64,000 nt of DNA from Marinobacter salsuginis (GTDB taxonomy: Bacteria; Pseudomonadota; Gammaproteobacteria; Pseudomonadales; Oleiphilaceae): positions 2,046,001 to 2,110,000 of the forward strand of contig NZ_BGZH01000001.1 in NCBI RefSeq assembly GCF_009617755.1. Reading direction: 5' to 3'. Every line of letters begins with the position of its first letter. Position 1 is the first letter of the stretch. Shown in pieces: positions 49,091-57,911 of this stretch. A model generated the notes under the pieces. The model did no database searches and was not told the DNA's origin. It saw only the letters and a list, made by a program, of their open reading frames with translations. The translations under genes were made by a program, and so were the position numbers.

Positions 49091-51444
49091 TCTGAATACT
49101 CCGGGTTGCGGTGGGTCAGTTCCCGTTCTCGGGCGGCCAGGGACCGGGCAGTCTCTGGCAAATCCTCAGGGGCTACCGGCCGGCTCAGGTAGAAGCCCTG
49201 GCCCAGATTGCAGCCCCAGTGTTGCAATAGCTGCCAGGCCTCCAGATTCTCGATGCCCTCGGCGACGACTTTTAGCCCAAGGCCGTGGGCCATATCGATG
49301 GTGGAGCGCACGATGAGTTGGTCCTGAGGCTCGGAATCCAGTTTCAAGACGAAGGACTTGTCGATTTTCAGCTCCTGTACCGGCAGCTTGCGCAGTTGGG
49401 ACAGCGAGGAATAGCCGGTGCCGAAGTCATCGACCGACAAGGTCACGCCCAACTCACGGAGCCGATTCAGGGTCGCCATGGCCTCTTCCGGATCTTCCAT
49501 CAGCGCACTCTCGGTGACTTCCAGGGTGACCCGCGCCAGATCGTGGTGCCAGTCCTTGAAGGTATCGCGGATGTATTGGATCAGGGCAGGCCAGGTCAGG
49601 TCCATGGCGGACAGGTTGATGGCCACACCCGCGTCAACACCCTGGTTATGCCATTGCCGCGCATCGCTGGCCACCCGTTGAAGGATATGGGCTGTCAGAT
49701 CATGAATCTGCCCGGATTGCTCGGCGAGGAAGATGAACTCCTCCGGGGATATGAATCCGAGCTCCGGGTGAATCCACCGCACCAGGGCCTCTACCTGAAC
49801 CAGCTCGCCGGTCTGGCTGTCGAGTTTCGGCTGATAGTTCATATGCAACCCGTTATTCAGGATTGCCGCGTGCAGATCGGTGATCAGCTTCAGTTCCCGG
49901 AGATGGCTTTCATCCTGGCCGGGCTTGTAACGGGTGAAGGCATCGGGGTGGGCCTCGGCCTGCTCGAAGGTAAGATTGAGCCTGCGACGCAGGGCATCGG
50001 TATCCGAGGCATCTTCCGGCAGTTCCATGGTGACGATGGTGACCCTGAGGGAGAAGGGGGTCTGGTCTACCTGCAGAGGGGATTCAACCAGCTCGTGCAG
50101 TTGTCGGATCCGGTGACTACTTTGCTCCGGGGGCAGTTGCGGAATCAGGGCCAAGAACTCACCGCCCCCGGTACGGGCGACGATACGCGCGTCTGGAAGC
50201 TCTTCCTGCAGGCGCGTGGCGATGCCAATCAGGACTTTGTCGCCGAATTCCAGGCCCAGGGTATCATTGATGTCGGAGAGGTCGTTCAGCCGTATTCCCA
50301 CCAGTGTGCCCCGTTCACCCTGCTCAAACAGCGTGGCGGCGTCTTGCATCAGGGCGTTTCGGTTTTTAAGCCCGGTGACATCATCATGGGTCGCCGCATA
50401 CCGGATCTGGGCTTCCCGTTCCCGAAGGCCGGACAGCATGTCCCTCAGGGCGTTCCGGAGCTGGGTCAGTTCGCCGCCGGCCCGGATGGCTGGAGCCCGG
50501 GGCGTATTGCCCTCACCGATGGCCCGCGCGTAGCTTGCCAGTTGCAACACCGGACGACCCAGATTCCGGGCAATAACCAGGGCAAGCAGGATGGCGAAAA
50601 CAAGGATGGCGCTCACCAACAGGGCGATTTCCACGGCCCGCCGGTAATAATTCTGGAGCGTTGCATCGCGACTGATCAGCAGCACGGCCTGGATGGCTGC
50701 AGGTTCCGAGTCGCCAAGGTTGATGATGCGGGTGAAATAGCCAGCACTTTCGATGAACCTGGCGTTGCCGGGTGCCCCTTTGAGCTCTTGTTCTAGATTG
50801 TCGTCGATGCGGGTGGTGGTGGCAAAGCTGCTCAGGCCCTCTGTTTGATCGGATCGCGCCCGGAAAATCACCGAGGTCCCACTGAGACGGGCGATCACTT
50901 CCGCGAGGGATTGGTCCAGGGCAAAGCCGGTAACCAGCCAGGCCCGAAGACCCGGAGCCTCAACCGGCGTTACAAGAACCTCAAAGCCCATGCCGTCGAT
51001 AGCGCGCAATGACCGGGTAAACCCGTTGCGCCGAGTGTTGGCGAGCTGGTCGGGTGTGATTTCAGGAAACGGGCGCTGTAAGGTCGAGGCCAGGGGCTGC
51101 CCCTGACTGTCCAGCAGGAGCGCGAAGTCGGCACCTACCCTTCCGCTGTGGTTCTCTAGCGCGCTGTCGATGGTGGCCGGGTCGCGGCTGGCAATGGCCG
51201 AGCGAAAGCCGAAATCCTGAACCACGACGCCGAGCCGGGACAGTTCCAGTTCGGTGCGCCGGTCAATGACTTCGTTGGTCAGCCGCTCACCGATGGCCAG
51301 TTGCTCCAGGGCCCGGCTTTTTTCATCCTCGAACAGGTACACCATCAGCAGGGCCACGATCACCAGGCTGACCAGGGCCACCAGTGAAATCATGGCGGCA
51401 ATCAGTCGGCCGCGGAATCCGAGACGAGACGCCAAACCCATCAA
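49087..51444 (-). CDS. Membrane c-di-GMP phosphodiesterase with degenerate GGDEF (GGGEF) and EAL
   Basis: 785 residues. An N-terminal helix (ISLVALVSLVIVALLMVYLF), a periplasmic sensor (~50-275), a second helix (LLVSAILVFAILLALVIA) and a HAMP (~300-350) precede GGDEF and EAL. The cyclase signature reads R-T-G-G-G-E-F, so the conserved acidic third position is Gly; catalysis is unlikely, though GTP binding could remain. The EAL set appears complete (EAL, INLS, LEVTES, DDFGTGY, KIDKSF, AEGIE, GQGF). It likely degrades c-di-GMP under control of a periplasmic signal. It overlaps both neighbours by 4 bases. Confidence 0.92.
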   Translation of the reverse strand: MMGLASRLGFRGRLIAAMISLVALVSLVIVALLMVYLFEDEKSRALEQLAIGERLTNEVIDRRTELELSRLGVVVQDFGFRSAIASRDPATIDSALENHSGRVGADFALLLDSQGQPLASTLQRPFPEITPDQLANTRRNGFTRSLRAIDGMGFEVLVTPVEAPGLRAWLVTGFALDQSLAEVIARLSGTSVIFRARSDQTEGLSSFATTTRIDDNLEQELKGAPGNARFIESAGYFTRIINLGDSEPAAIQAVLLISRDATLQNYYRRAVEIALLVSAILVFAILLALVIARNLGRPVLQLASYARAIGEGNTPRAPAIRAGGELTQLRNALRDMLSGLREREAQIRYAATHDDVTGLKNRNALMQDAATLFEQGERGTLVGIRLNDLSDINDTLGLEFGDKVLIGIATRLQEELPDARIVARTGGGEFLALIPQLPPEQSSHRIRQLHELVESPLQVDQTPFSLRVTIVTMELPEDASDTDALRRRLNLTFEQAEAHPDAFTRYKPGQDESHLRELKLITDLHAAILNNGLHMNYQPKLDSQTGELVQVEALVRWIHPELGFISPEEFIFLAEQSGQIHDLTAHILQRVASDARQWHNQGVDAGVAINLSAMDLTWPALIQYIRDTFKDWHHDLARVTLEVTESALMEDPEEAMATLNRLRELGVTLSVDDFGTGYSSLSQLRKLPVQELKIDKSFVLKLDSEPQDQLIVRSTIDMAHGLGLKVVAEGIENLEAWQLLQHWGCNLGQGFYLSRPVAPEDLPETARSLAARERELTHRNPEYSE

Positions 51445-52106
51445 AGCTCCCGGAAGCGCTGCTGGAGTCGGTCCAGCGAACCTTCTGCGGCAGGCTCGGG
51501 TTCGAGGTTGAGCGTTACGATTGCTGGCTTATCGCCAGCCTCGATTTCACGGGTGACCGGGCGGGTGTTGTCCGGCAGTCGTGGGTGCCAGATCTCCACT
51601 GTCACCTTCTCAGGGCTGCCTTCGGTACCCTGCGACTCGATGGACAGGGTGACCTGGCCGGAGGCATCCGTCTGGCTGGTCGCGGCGGTATCGGTAACCA
51701 CCACAAACCCTTGCATGTGATCGTGAATGTTGCAGCCCAGCTCAACGATACCTGGTTTATCGAATACGATCGGAGCCGCCGGGCGGTCGGCGTAGAGTTC
51801 AATGTTGAAGGTTTTTGCCGGCGAGAAGGAGTAAACGTGGTGCTGGGTATTGTCGCGATTCGGGAAATCCACGCTGGAGCCAACGGGAACCACCAGCACA
51901 TGAGGATGGAAGGCGCGATCCTTCTGATAAATTTCGGCAGAAACCGGGGTGCCCTGACGGCCGCTGTCCACGGAAACCACGGCATTGGCCACGGGCTCGG
52001 TGCTGCCATCCAGGGTAACGGTTACAGACAACTCGTAGGCGTTGGCTGTCACTGCCATGGCAGACATCAAAAGGCCCGCCAGTACTGCAATCGCTGATAC
52101 TCTCAT
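51441..52106 (-). CDS. Periplasmic cupredoxin-like protein (methylamine-utilisation type)
   Basis: 221 residues. A signal peptide (cleavage after ANA, about 23) is followed by a plastocyanin-like fold. Copper-ligand candidates are His89/His90 (NTQHHVYSF) and the cluster GCNIHDHMQGFVVV with Cys125, His128, His130 and Met131. This C-x-x-H-x-x-M pattern is the one annotated as methylamine utilisation protein in many genomes. A carboxypeptidase-regulatory-like strand region follows. It is probably an electron or copper carrier. It overlaps the downstream GGDEF/EAL gene by 4 bases. Confidence 0.82.
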   Translation of the reverse strand: MRVSAIAVLAGLLMSAMAVTANAYELSVTVTLDGSTEPVANAVVSVDSGRQGTPVSAEIYQKDRAFHPHVLVVPVGSSVDFPNRDNTQHHVYSFSPAKTFNIELYADRPAAPIVFDKPGIVELGCNIHDHMQGFVVVTDTAATSQTDASGQVTLSIESQGTEGSPEKVTVEIWHPRLPDNTRPVTREIEAGDKPAIVTLNLEPEPAAEGSLDRLQQRFREL

Positions 52107-52122
52107 TAATCCTCTGAACCTG

Positions 52123-52773
52123 TCAGGCCATACCGGAACCGAGGGAAAATCGAATGTGGTTCCTTACCAGCAGATTTTCCCAGTAATGCCGCATCCAGTC
52201 CCACGCGGCGTTGTTCACCTGCTCGACAAACGGGTCGAGGTTCAGCTCGTAATAGTCCGGCGTGCCTGCTATCTGCAACACGGTTACGGTGATGGAGTCG
52301 TCCAACTCATTGGCAAAGGGCTCGCCGATCAGCTGATGAGCCAGAAGGTTAGCACGAGTGGCTTCTATATCCACGATTTCACTGGCCCGGGTACACCGGT
52401 TATTTTCGTACATTTCTTCCATCAGCCTGTGGCACAGGTAGGCGCGAATCAGCAGGCCATCAAGGCCGTCATAGCGCACCAGAAGCGCCGACGGCTGGGT
52501 GAAATAGCGGATGGCGGCGTTCACGAATGGCTCAAACAGATCGGCTTTCCCCGCCTCACGGGCGCAGGCTTCGACGCACTCAATCAGCCTCGGCGCCATT
52601 TCAATGTATTCGACCACAAACTGGAACAGGCAGGTGGCAGGCTGGTAACCCTCGATGGTAACGGCAGACGGCAACACAGCAACCTTTTCATGAAGCTGCC
52701 GGAGGAAGGTTCCGGAGCGGGCTTCCTTGCGTCGCGCCTGATCAATAATCTCTAAGACTACCTGTGGTGTCAT
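52123..52773 (-). CDS. Conserved-looking hypothetical protein, first gene of the cupredoxin/globin operon
   Basis: 216 residues from an ATG at 52773; no good ribosome site is seen, and a TTG 48 bases upstream with GGGAGG is an alternative. It is soluble and mostly helical: VVLEIIDQARRKEARSGTF, CLFQFVVEYIEMAPRLIECV, LVRYDGLDGLLIRAYLCHRL. It contains several cysteines but no recognised catalytic motif or signal peptide. I do not recognise the family. Its stop is 16 bases before the cupredoxin start, so it is likely co-transcribed. Confidence 0.75.
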   Translation of the reverse strand: MTPQVVLEIIDQARRKEARSGTFLRQLHEKVAVLPSAVTIEGYQPATCLFQFVVEYIEMAPRLIECVEACAREAGKADLFEPFVNAAIRYFTQPSALLVRYDGLDGLLIRAYLCHRLMEEMYENNRCTRASEIVDIEATRANLLAHQLIGEPFANELDDSITVTVLQIAGTPDYYELNLDPFVEQVNNAAWDWMRHYWENLLVRNHIRFSLGSGMA

Positions 52774-52979
52774 TTCAGGAGAAGCCGATGTCTGAACGAA
52801 TTGAGGTCGCAAGGCGCCTCCCGTTGTTAGCAACTGATAGCAACGAGTTCCCGGGCAGGAGAGGAGGGCTGGCTACCACATCTTGCCTGCCTGTTCAGAC
52901 AAGTGTAGCCGAGATTTTTCCAACTGCTTTTATGCCATGGTGTAAATAGTGAGCCGTAGTGTTACAGATTGAATCCGGG

Positions 52980-54308
52980 TCACTGGCTCTGGAACCACCG
53001 GTCATGACGAGTGTGGGACCAGCATAGCCACCCCATGCTCACGGCACGCGCGATCATCAGGGAGATCAATGCGAACCAGAGCCCGTGATTGCCCCAACCT
53101 GTGGTGAGCCACCAGACCGGCGCAAAAACGGCCAGGGCGGAAAACAGCATGGTGTTCTGCATGTCCCGGGTCCGGGTTGCCCCGATAAACACGCCGTCCA
53201 GAAGAAAACCCCAGACTGCGGCAAACGGTAGCAGCCATAGCCAGGGCAGGAAGCGCCAGGCGGTAGCCCTGACCTCTTCGATACCGGTAAGCAGCGAGAT
53301 CAGCCAGTGCCCGCCGGCGACAAAAACAATGGTCAGTAGCAGGGCGCCCCAGAGTGACCATCTCAGGGCACTGCGGAAGACCACCCGGAACCGGCGCCGG
53401 CTGCCTTTGCCAATGGCTTCGCCAATCAGCGCCTCGGCGGCATTGGCAAAACCGTCCAGGGCGTTGGAAATCAATAGCAGAAAAGTGATCAGAACCGCAT
53501 TTGCCGCGAGGATGGTGTCTCCCTGTCGGGCGCCCTGGGCGGTAAAGAAAGCCAGCACCAACAGCAGGGCGATGGTGCGAACCATAATGTAGCGGTTCAC
53601 CCGGAGGATCTTCAGGTAATCCTCCAGCTTGCCAAATAAAGCCCGGGTGAGTGTCTGCCCCTCGGGCATCCGGCTCAGCACGATCAGGAATCCGATCGTG
53701 GCGGCACCGTACTCGGCAATCACCGTGGCGATGGCCACGCCTCTGCTGTTCCAGCCAAGCACGGTAACAAAGAGGATATCCAGCACGATGTTCAGGCCAT
53801 TGGCGGCAATCAGCATGATCATGGGGCCCCGGGGAAACTGGGTGCCGATCAGCCAGCCAACCAGCGTGTACTGGCACAGAACGGCCGGCGCGCTCCAGAT
53901 CCGGATAGCCGCATACTCGGCTGCCAGCTCGGTCACGCCCTGACTGGGATTCATCAGGGTCAGCCCGGTCTGGATCAGTGGCTGGTGACACAGAATCAGC
54001 AGCACGCCAATACCCGTTGCCAGCAGCACCGAGCGCAGCAGTAATGCCACCTGGCTGAAGCTGTCGCGCTTGCCCCATGCCTGGGCCGCCAGGCCGGTCG
54101 TGCCCATCCGCATGAAGCCAAAGGTCCAGTACAGGATACTGAACAGATTGGCACCAACGGCCACGGCGCCCAGGTATTCGGGACTTTCCAGATGTCCGAG
54201 CACGGCAGTATCCACCAGCCCCAGTAGAGGAACGGTGAGGTTGGTGAGCATCAGAGGCCATGCCAGAGCCCAAAGGCGTCGGTCGGTTGCCGGGAGGTGA
54301 AAAGTCAT
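52980..54308 (-). CDS. MATE-family multidrug/Na+ efflux transporter (DinF-like)
   Basis: 442 residues from the ATG at 54308. Twelve hydrophobic segments in two related halves are visible, with LAWPLMLTNLTVPLLGLVDT at the start and GFANAAEALIGEAIGKG in the second half, both typical of the DinF branch of MATE. It exports cationic compounds using an ion gradient. A longer in-frame extension (to 54590) crosses an AT-rich, Lys-rich stretch without homology and overlaps coxB, so it is rejected. It is divergent from the oxidase cluster. Confidence 0.92.
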   Translation of the reverse strand: MTFHLPATDRRLWALAWPLMLTNLTVPLLGLVDTAVLGHLESPEYLGAVAVGANLFSILYWTFGFMRMGTTGLAAQAWGKRDSFSQVALLLRSVLLATGIGVLLILCHQPLIQTGLTLMNPSQGVTELAAEYAAIRIWSAPAVLCQYTLVGWLIGTQFPRGPMIMLIAANGLNIVLDILFVTVLGWNSRGVAIATVIAEYGAATIGFLIVLSRMPEGQTLTRALFGKLEDYLKILRVNRYIMVRTIALLLVLAFFTAQGARQGDTILAANAVLITFLLLISNALDGFANAAEALIGEAIGKGSRRRFRVVFRSALRWSLWGALLLTIVFVAGGHWLISLLTGIEEVRATAWRFLPWLWLLPFAAVWGFLLDGVFIGATRTRDMQNTMLFSALAVFAPVWWLTTGWGNHGLWFALISLMIARAVSMGWLCWSHTRHDRWFQSQ

Positions 54309-54511
54309 ATTCTTTTTGATTCTTAAAATTCCGTGGTTAGCTTTTTTGGATTTAGCCGATTTTTTAGTCTTTTTTTGATCTGTGTCTATACTCGAATCTG
54401 AGGTATCCGTAAGCAGGCTTCCACTCTGGTTTTTCCGGTGTATGCGAGCGCCAGAGAGACCGGTGGGATAACGCAAAATCCGACAAGAATAACACTCTGT
54501 GGAGACACAGT

Positions 54512-55636
54512 ATGCGCGTGCACGCTCAGCGGGCAGGTGCCCTTTTAGGCGGTCTGATGTTCCCCGCCTGGTCCATGGCGGACTGGACACTGAACATGAC
54601 CCCGGGGGTGACCGGCACCAGTAATGAAATTTTCAGCCTTCACATGACCATACTCTGGATCTGCGTCGTCATTGGCGTCGTGGTCTTCGGAGTCATGTTC
54701 TGGTCTATATTTGCCCACCGAAAATCCCAGGGCGCCAAACCGGCGAACTTTCACGAGAACACCCTGGTAGAGATTCTCTGGACCATCATACCTTTTGTCA
54801 TCCTGGTTGTTATGGCGATTCCTGCCACGGCAACCCTGGTCGATATGTATGACACCACCGAATCGGAGGTGGACATCAAGGTCACCGGCTACCAGTGGAA
54901 GTGGCAATACGAATACATCAATGAGGATTTTGGCTACTTCTCCAACCTTTCCACGCCACGGGAACAGATCGAGAACCGCCAGGCCAAAGGCGAGAATTAC
55001 CTGCTGGAGGTGGATAACCCGCTGGTGATTCCGGTGGGCAAGAAGGTCCGCTTCCTGCTGACGGCCAACGATGTCATCCACTCCTGGTGGGTGCCGGATT
55101 TCGGCGTCAAGAAAGATGCCATTCCGGGCTTTATCAATGAGACCTGGACCCGGGTCGACAAGCCCGGCATCTACCGTGGCCAGTGCACCGAGCTCTGCGG
55201 CAAGGACCACGGCTTCATGCCGGTGGTTGTCGAGGCGGTTCCCGAGGAGGAATACAACGCCTGGGTCGCCGAGAAGAAAGAGGCTGCGGAGCGTGAACGC
55301 CAGTTGACCCAGAAAGACTGGACCTTGGCCGAGTTGATGGAGCGCGGCGAGAAAGCCTACCAGACCGCCTGTGCCGCCTGTCACCAGGCTGATGGCAGCG
55401 GCGCGCCCCCAGCCTTCCCGGCGCTCAAAGGCAGCCAGGTAGTGTTGGAAGACATGGCCGCCCACATCGATATTGTGGTTAACGGTGTCTCCGGAACGGC
55501 CATGCAGGCCTTCGGCGGTCAGCTCAGTGAGGTGGACCTCGCCGCGGTGATTACCTATGAGCGCAACGCCTGGGGTAACAACACGGGTGAAATGGTCACT
55601 CCGAAAGAAATTTTTGATTACAAGAACCAGCAGTAA
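54512..55636 (+). CDS. ctaC: Cytochrome c oxidase subunit II with fused cytochrome c domain
   Basis: 374 residues. A signal sequence and two membrane helices (about 45-70 and 85-110) are followed by the CuA domain with His190, Cys225, Glu227, Cys229, His233 and Met236 (QCTELCGKDHGFM). A C-terminal class I cytochrome c has C-A-A-C-H at 287-291 and axial Met candidate in VSGTAMQAFG. This is the caa3-like fusion seen in many proteobacterial aa3 clusters. It takes electrons from cytochrome c into the oxidase. It is the first gene of the cluster. Confidence 0.97.
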   Translation: MRVHAQRAGALLGGLMFPAWSMADWTLNMTPGVTGTSNEIFSLHMTILWICVVIGVVVFGVMFWSIFAHRKSQGAKPANFHENTLVEILWTIIPFVILVVMAIPATATLVDMYDTTESEVDIKVTGYQWKWQYEYINEDFGYFSNLSTPREQIENRQAKGENYLLEVDNPLVIPVGKKVRFLLTANDVIHSWWVPDFGVKKDAIPGFINETWTRVDKPGIYRGQCTELCGKDHGFMPVVVEAVPEEEYNAWVAEKKEAAERERQLTQKDWTLAELMERGEKAYQTACAACHQADGSGAPPAFPALKGSQVVLEDMAAHIDIVVNGVSGTAMQAFGGQLSEVDLAAVITYERNAWGNNTGEMVTPKEIFDYKNQQ

Positions 55637-55693
55637 TCATCGCCAGATAACAGATATCACCAGCCACAATAAATGGCGGTAACGGGGGTTTTC

Positions 55694-57277
55694 ATGAGTG
55701 CGGTTGCAGATACCCACGCCCAGGATCATCATCACGGCCCGGCCAAAGGCATCAGCCGCTGGCTGCTGACCACGAACCACAAGGATATCGGGACCATGTA
55801 CCTGATATTCAGTTTCGCCATGTTCCTTCTGGGCGGAACCATGGCCATGGTCATTCGGGCAGAGCTTTTCCAGCCCGGCCTGCAGATTGTGCAGCCCGAG
55901 TTCTTCAACCAGATGACCACCATGCATGGCCTGATCATGGTCTTCGGTGCGGTCATGCCGGCCTTTGTCGGCCTGGCCAACTGGATGTTGCCTCTGATGA
56001 TCGGGGCACCCGACATGGCGCTGCCACGGATGAACAACTGGAGCTTCTGGCTGCTGCCCTGTGCCTTCCTGATCCTGGTCTCCACGCTGTTCATGGAAGG
56101 TGGTGCGCCCAACTTCGGCTGGACCTTCTACGCGCCCCTGTCGACGACCTACGGGCCGCCCAGCACCACCTTCTTCATCTTCGCGGTCCATATCATGGGT
56201 ATCTCCTCGATCATGGGCGCCATCAACGTGATCGCCACCATCCTGAACCTGCGGGCCCCGGGCATGACCCTGATGAAAATGCCCCTGTTCGTCTGGACCT
56301 GGCTGATCACGGCGTTCCTGCTGATTGCGGTGATGCCGGTACTGGCCGGGGTGGTCACCATGATGCTGATGGACATCAACTTCGGCACCAGCTTCTTTGA
56401 CGCCTCTGGCGGTGGTGATCCGGTGCTGTTCCAGCATGTGTTCTGGTTCTTCGGGCATCCCGAGGTGTACATCATGATCCTGCCGGCATTCGGGGCGGTG
56501 TCCCATATTATTCCGGCGTTCTCGCGCAAACCGCTGTTTGGCTATGCCTCCATGGTCTATGCGGTGGGTGCCATCGCCCTGCTCTCCTTCGTGGTCTGGG
56601 CGCACCACATGTTCACCGTCGGGATCCCCATCGTTGGCCAGCTGTTCTTCATGTACGCCACCATGCTGATTGCGGTACCTACCGGGGTAAAGGTGTTCAA
56701 CTGGGTGGCCACCATGTTCCGGGGCTCCCTCACCTTCGAAGCGCCAATGCTGTTTGCCGTGGCGTTCGTGATCCTGTTCACCATCGGTGGTTTCTCTGGC
56801 CTGATGCTGGCCATTGCGCCGGCTGACTTCCAGTACCACGATACCTACTTCGTGGTTGCCCACTTCCACTATGTGCTGGTGCCGGGCGCCATCTTCGGGA
56901 TTTTCGCTTCCGCCTACTTCTGGCTGCCCAAATGGACCGGCCACATGTACGACGAAACCCTGGCCAAGACCCATTTCTGGCTCTCGTTTATCGGTATGAA
57001 CCTGGCGTTCTTCCCGATGCATTTCCTGGGTCTGGCCGGCATGCCGCGACGGATTCCGGACTATGCCCTTCAGTTTGCGGACTTCAATATGGTTTCCAGT
57101 GTTGGAGCGTTCATGTTCGGCGCGACTCAGCTGTTGTTCCTGCTGATTGTGGTCAAGTGCATCAAAGGTGGCAAAGAGGCTGCGGCCAAGCCCTGGGATG
57201 GTGCTGAAGGCCTTGAGTGGACCGTGCCTTCGCCGGCGCCTTACCACACCTTCTCGACACCACCGGAAGTGAAGTAA
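55694..57277 (+). CDS. ctaD: Cytochrome c oxidase subunit I
   Basis: 527 residues from the ATG at 55694, after GGGGG; the ATG at 55673 lacks a site. Twelve membrane helices contain heme a, heme a3 and CuB ligands: TTMHGLIMVFG, WFFGHPEVYIMILPAFG with the HPEVY His-Tyr crosslink, VWAHHMFTVG and VVAHFHYVLV. It is the catalytic, proton-pumping A-type heme-copper core. It lies 57 bases after ctaC, and ctaG follows 15 bases later. Confidence 0.98.
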   Translation: MSAVADTHAQDHHHGPAKGISRWLLTTNHKDIGTMYLIFSFAMFLLGGTMAMVIRAELFQPGLQIVQPEFFNQMTTMHGLIMVFGAVMPAFVGLANWMLPLMIGAPDMALPRMNNWSFWLLPCAFLILVSTLFMEGGAPNFGWTFYAPLSTTYGPPSTTFFIFAVHIMGISSIMGAINVIATILNLRAPGMTLMKMPLFVWTWLITAFLLIAVMPVLAGVVTMMLMDINFGTSFFDASGGGDPVLFQHVFWFFGHPEVYIMILPAFGAVSHIIPAFSRKPLFGYASMVYAVGAIALLSFVVWAHHMFTVGIPIVGQLFFMYATMLIAVPTGVKVFNWVATMFRGSLTFEAPMLFAVAFVILFTIGGFSGLMLAIAPADFQYHDTYFVVAHFHYVLVPGAIFGIFASAYFWLPKWTGHMYDETLAKTHFWLSFIGMNLAFFPMHFLGLAGMPRRIPDYALQFADFNMVSSVGAFMFGATQLLFLLIVVKCIKGGKEAAAKPWDGAEGLEWTVPSPAPYHTFSTPPEVK

Positions 57278-57292
57278 CCGGAGGCCGGTGCC

Positions 57293-57895
57293 ATGTCGAA
57301 CCAGCAGGCAAATAATGCAGGCTCTTCCCGTAGCACCAACCGGGTTGTCGGTTGGTGCCTGGCCGGGGTGGTTGGCATGTTTGCCTTCGGCTTTGCCATG
57401 GTGCCGCTCTACGACGTGTTCTGCGAGATTACCGGGATCAACGGCAAGACCGGTGGCAGGTACGAGTCCACCGAGGTGGCCGAAGCGGACATGACCCGCA
57501 CGGTGAAAGTCCAGTTTCTGGCCTCCAATGGCCCGGGAATGACCTGGAAGTTTCGACCGGTTGTGCGTTCCGTGGAGGTACATCCCGGGGAGCCGACGAC
57601 CGTGAACTTCTACGCCGAAAACCCGACAACCGAGGCTATGGTCGGGCAGGCGGTCCCGAGCCTTGCCCCGTCGGAAGGCACGTTGTACTTCCACAAGACC
57701 GAATGCTTCTGCTTCAACCAGCAACCGCTTGAAGCGGGTGAAAGCACTGAAATGCCGCTCATTTTCATCGTCGACAAGGACCTGCCCGAACACATCACCA
57801 AGCTTACGCTTTCATACACGCTGTATGACCAGGGCAAGCAGCCGGCGGTAACGCAAACTTCCCGGAAAGACACAACAACAAACGATAACGGATAA
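57293..57895 (+). CDS. ctaG: Cytochrome c oxidase assembly protein CtaG/Cox11
   Basis: 200 residues with GGAGG 8 bases before the ATG. One N-terminal helix (VVGWCLAGVVGMFAFGFAMV) is followed by a periplasmic copper-binding domain. It contains MVPLYDVFCEITGINGKTGG and the copper motif ECFCFNQQPL. It delivers copper to the CuB site of subunit I. It is located between ctaD and ctaE, as in most proteobacteria. Confidence 0.97.
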   Translation: MSNQQANNAGSSRSTNRVVGWCLAGVVGMFAFGFAMVPLYDVFCEITGINGKTGGRYESTEVAEADMTRTVKVQFLASNGPGMTWKFRPVVRSVEVHPGEPTTVNFYAENPTTEAMVGQAVPSLAPSEGTLYFHKTECFCFNQQPLEAGESTEMPLIFIVDKDLPEHITKLTLSYTLYDQGKQPAVTQTSRKDTTTNDNG

Positions 57896-57911
57896 GCCAT
57901 CGGAGACTGTC

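Noticed and set aside
49285-50796. 503-residue forward ORF
   Set aside because: Antisense of the GGDEF/EAL gene; no motif.
54309-54590. N-terminal extension of the MATE gene
   Set aside because: The stretch is AT-rich and Lys/Ser-rich, runs into ctaC on the other strand and has no similarity to MATE N-termini.
55637-57793. 718-residue reverse ORF
   Set aside because: His-rich antisense shadow of ctaD and ctaG, created by GC-rich codon bias. No family resemblance or ribosome site.
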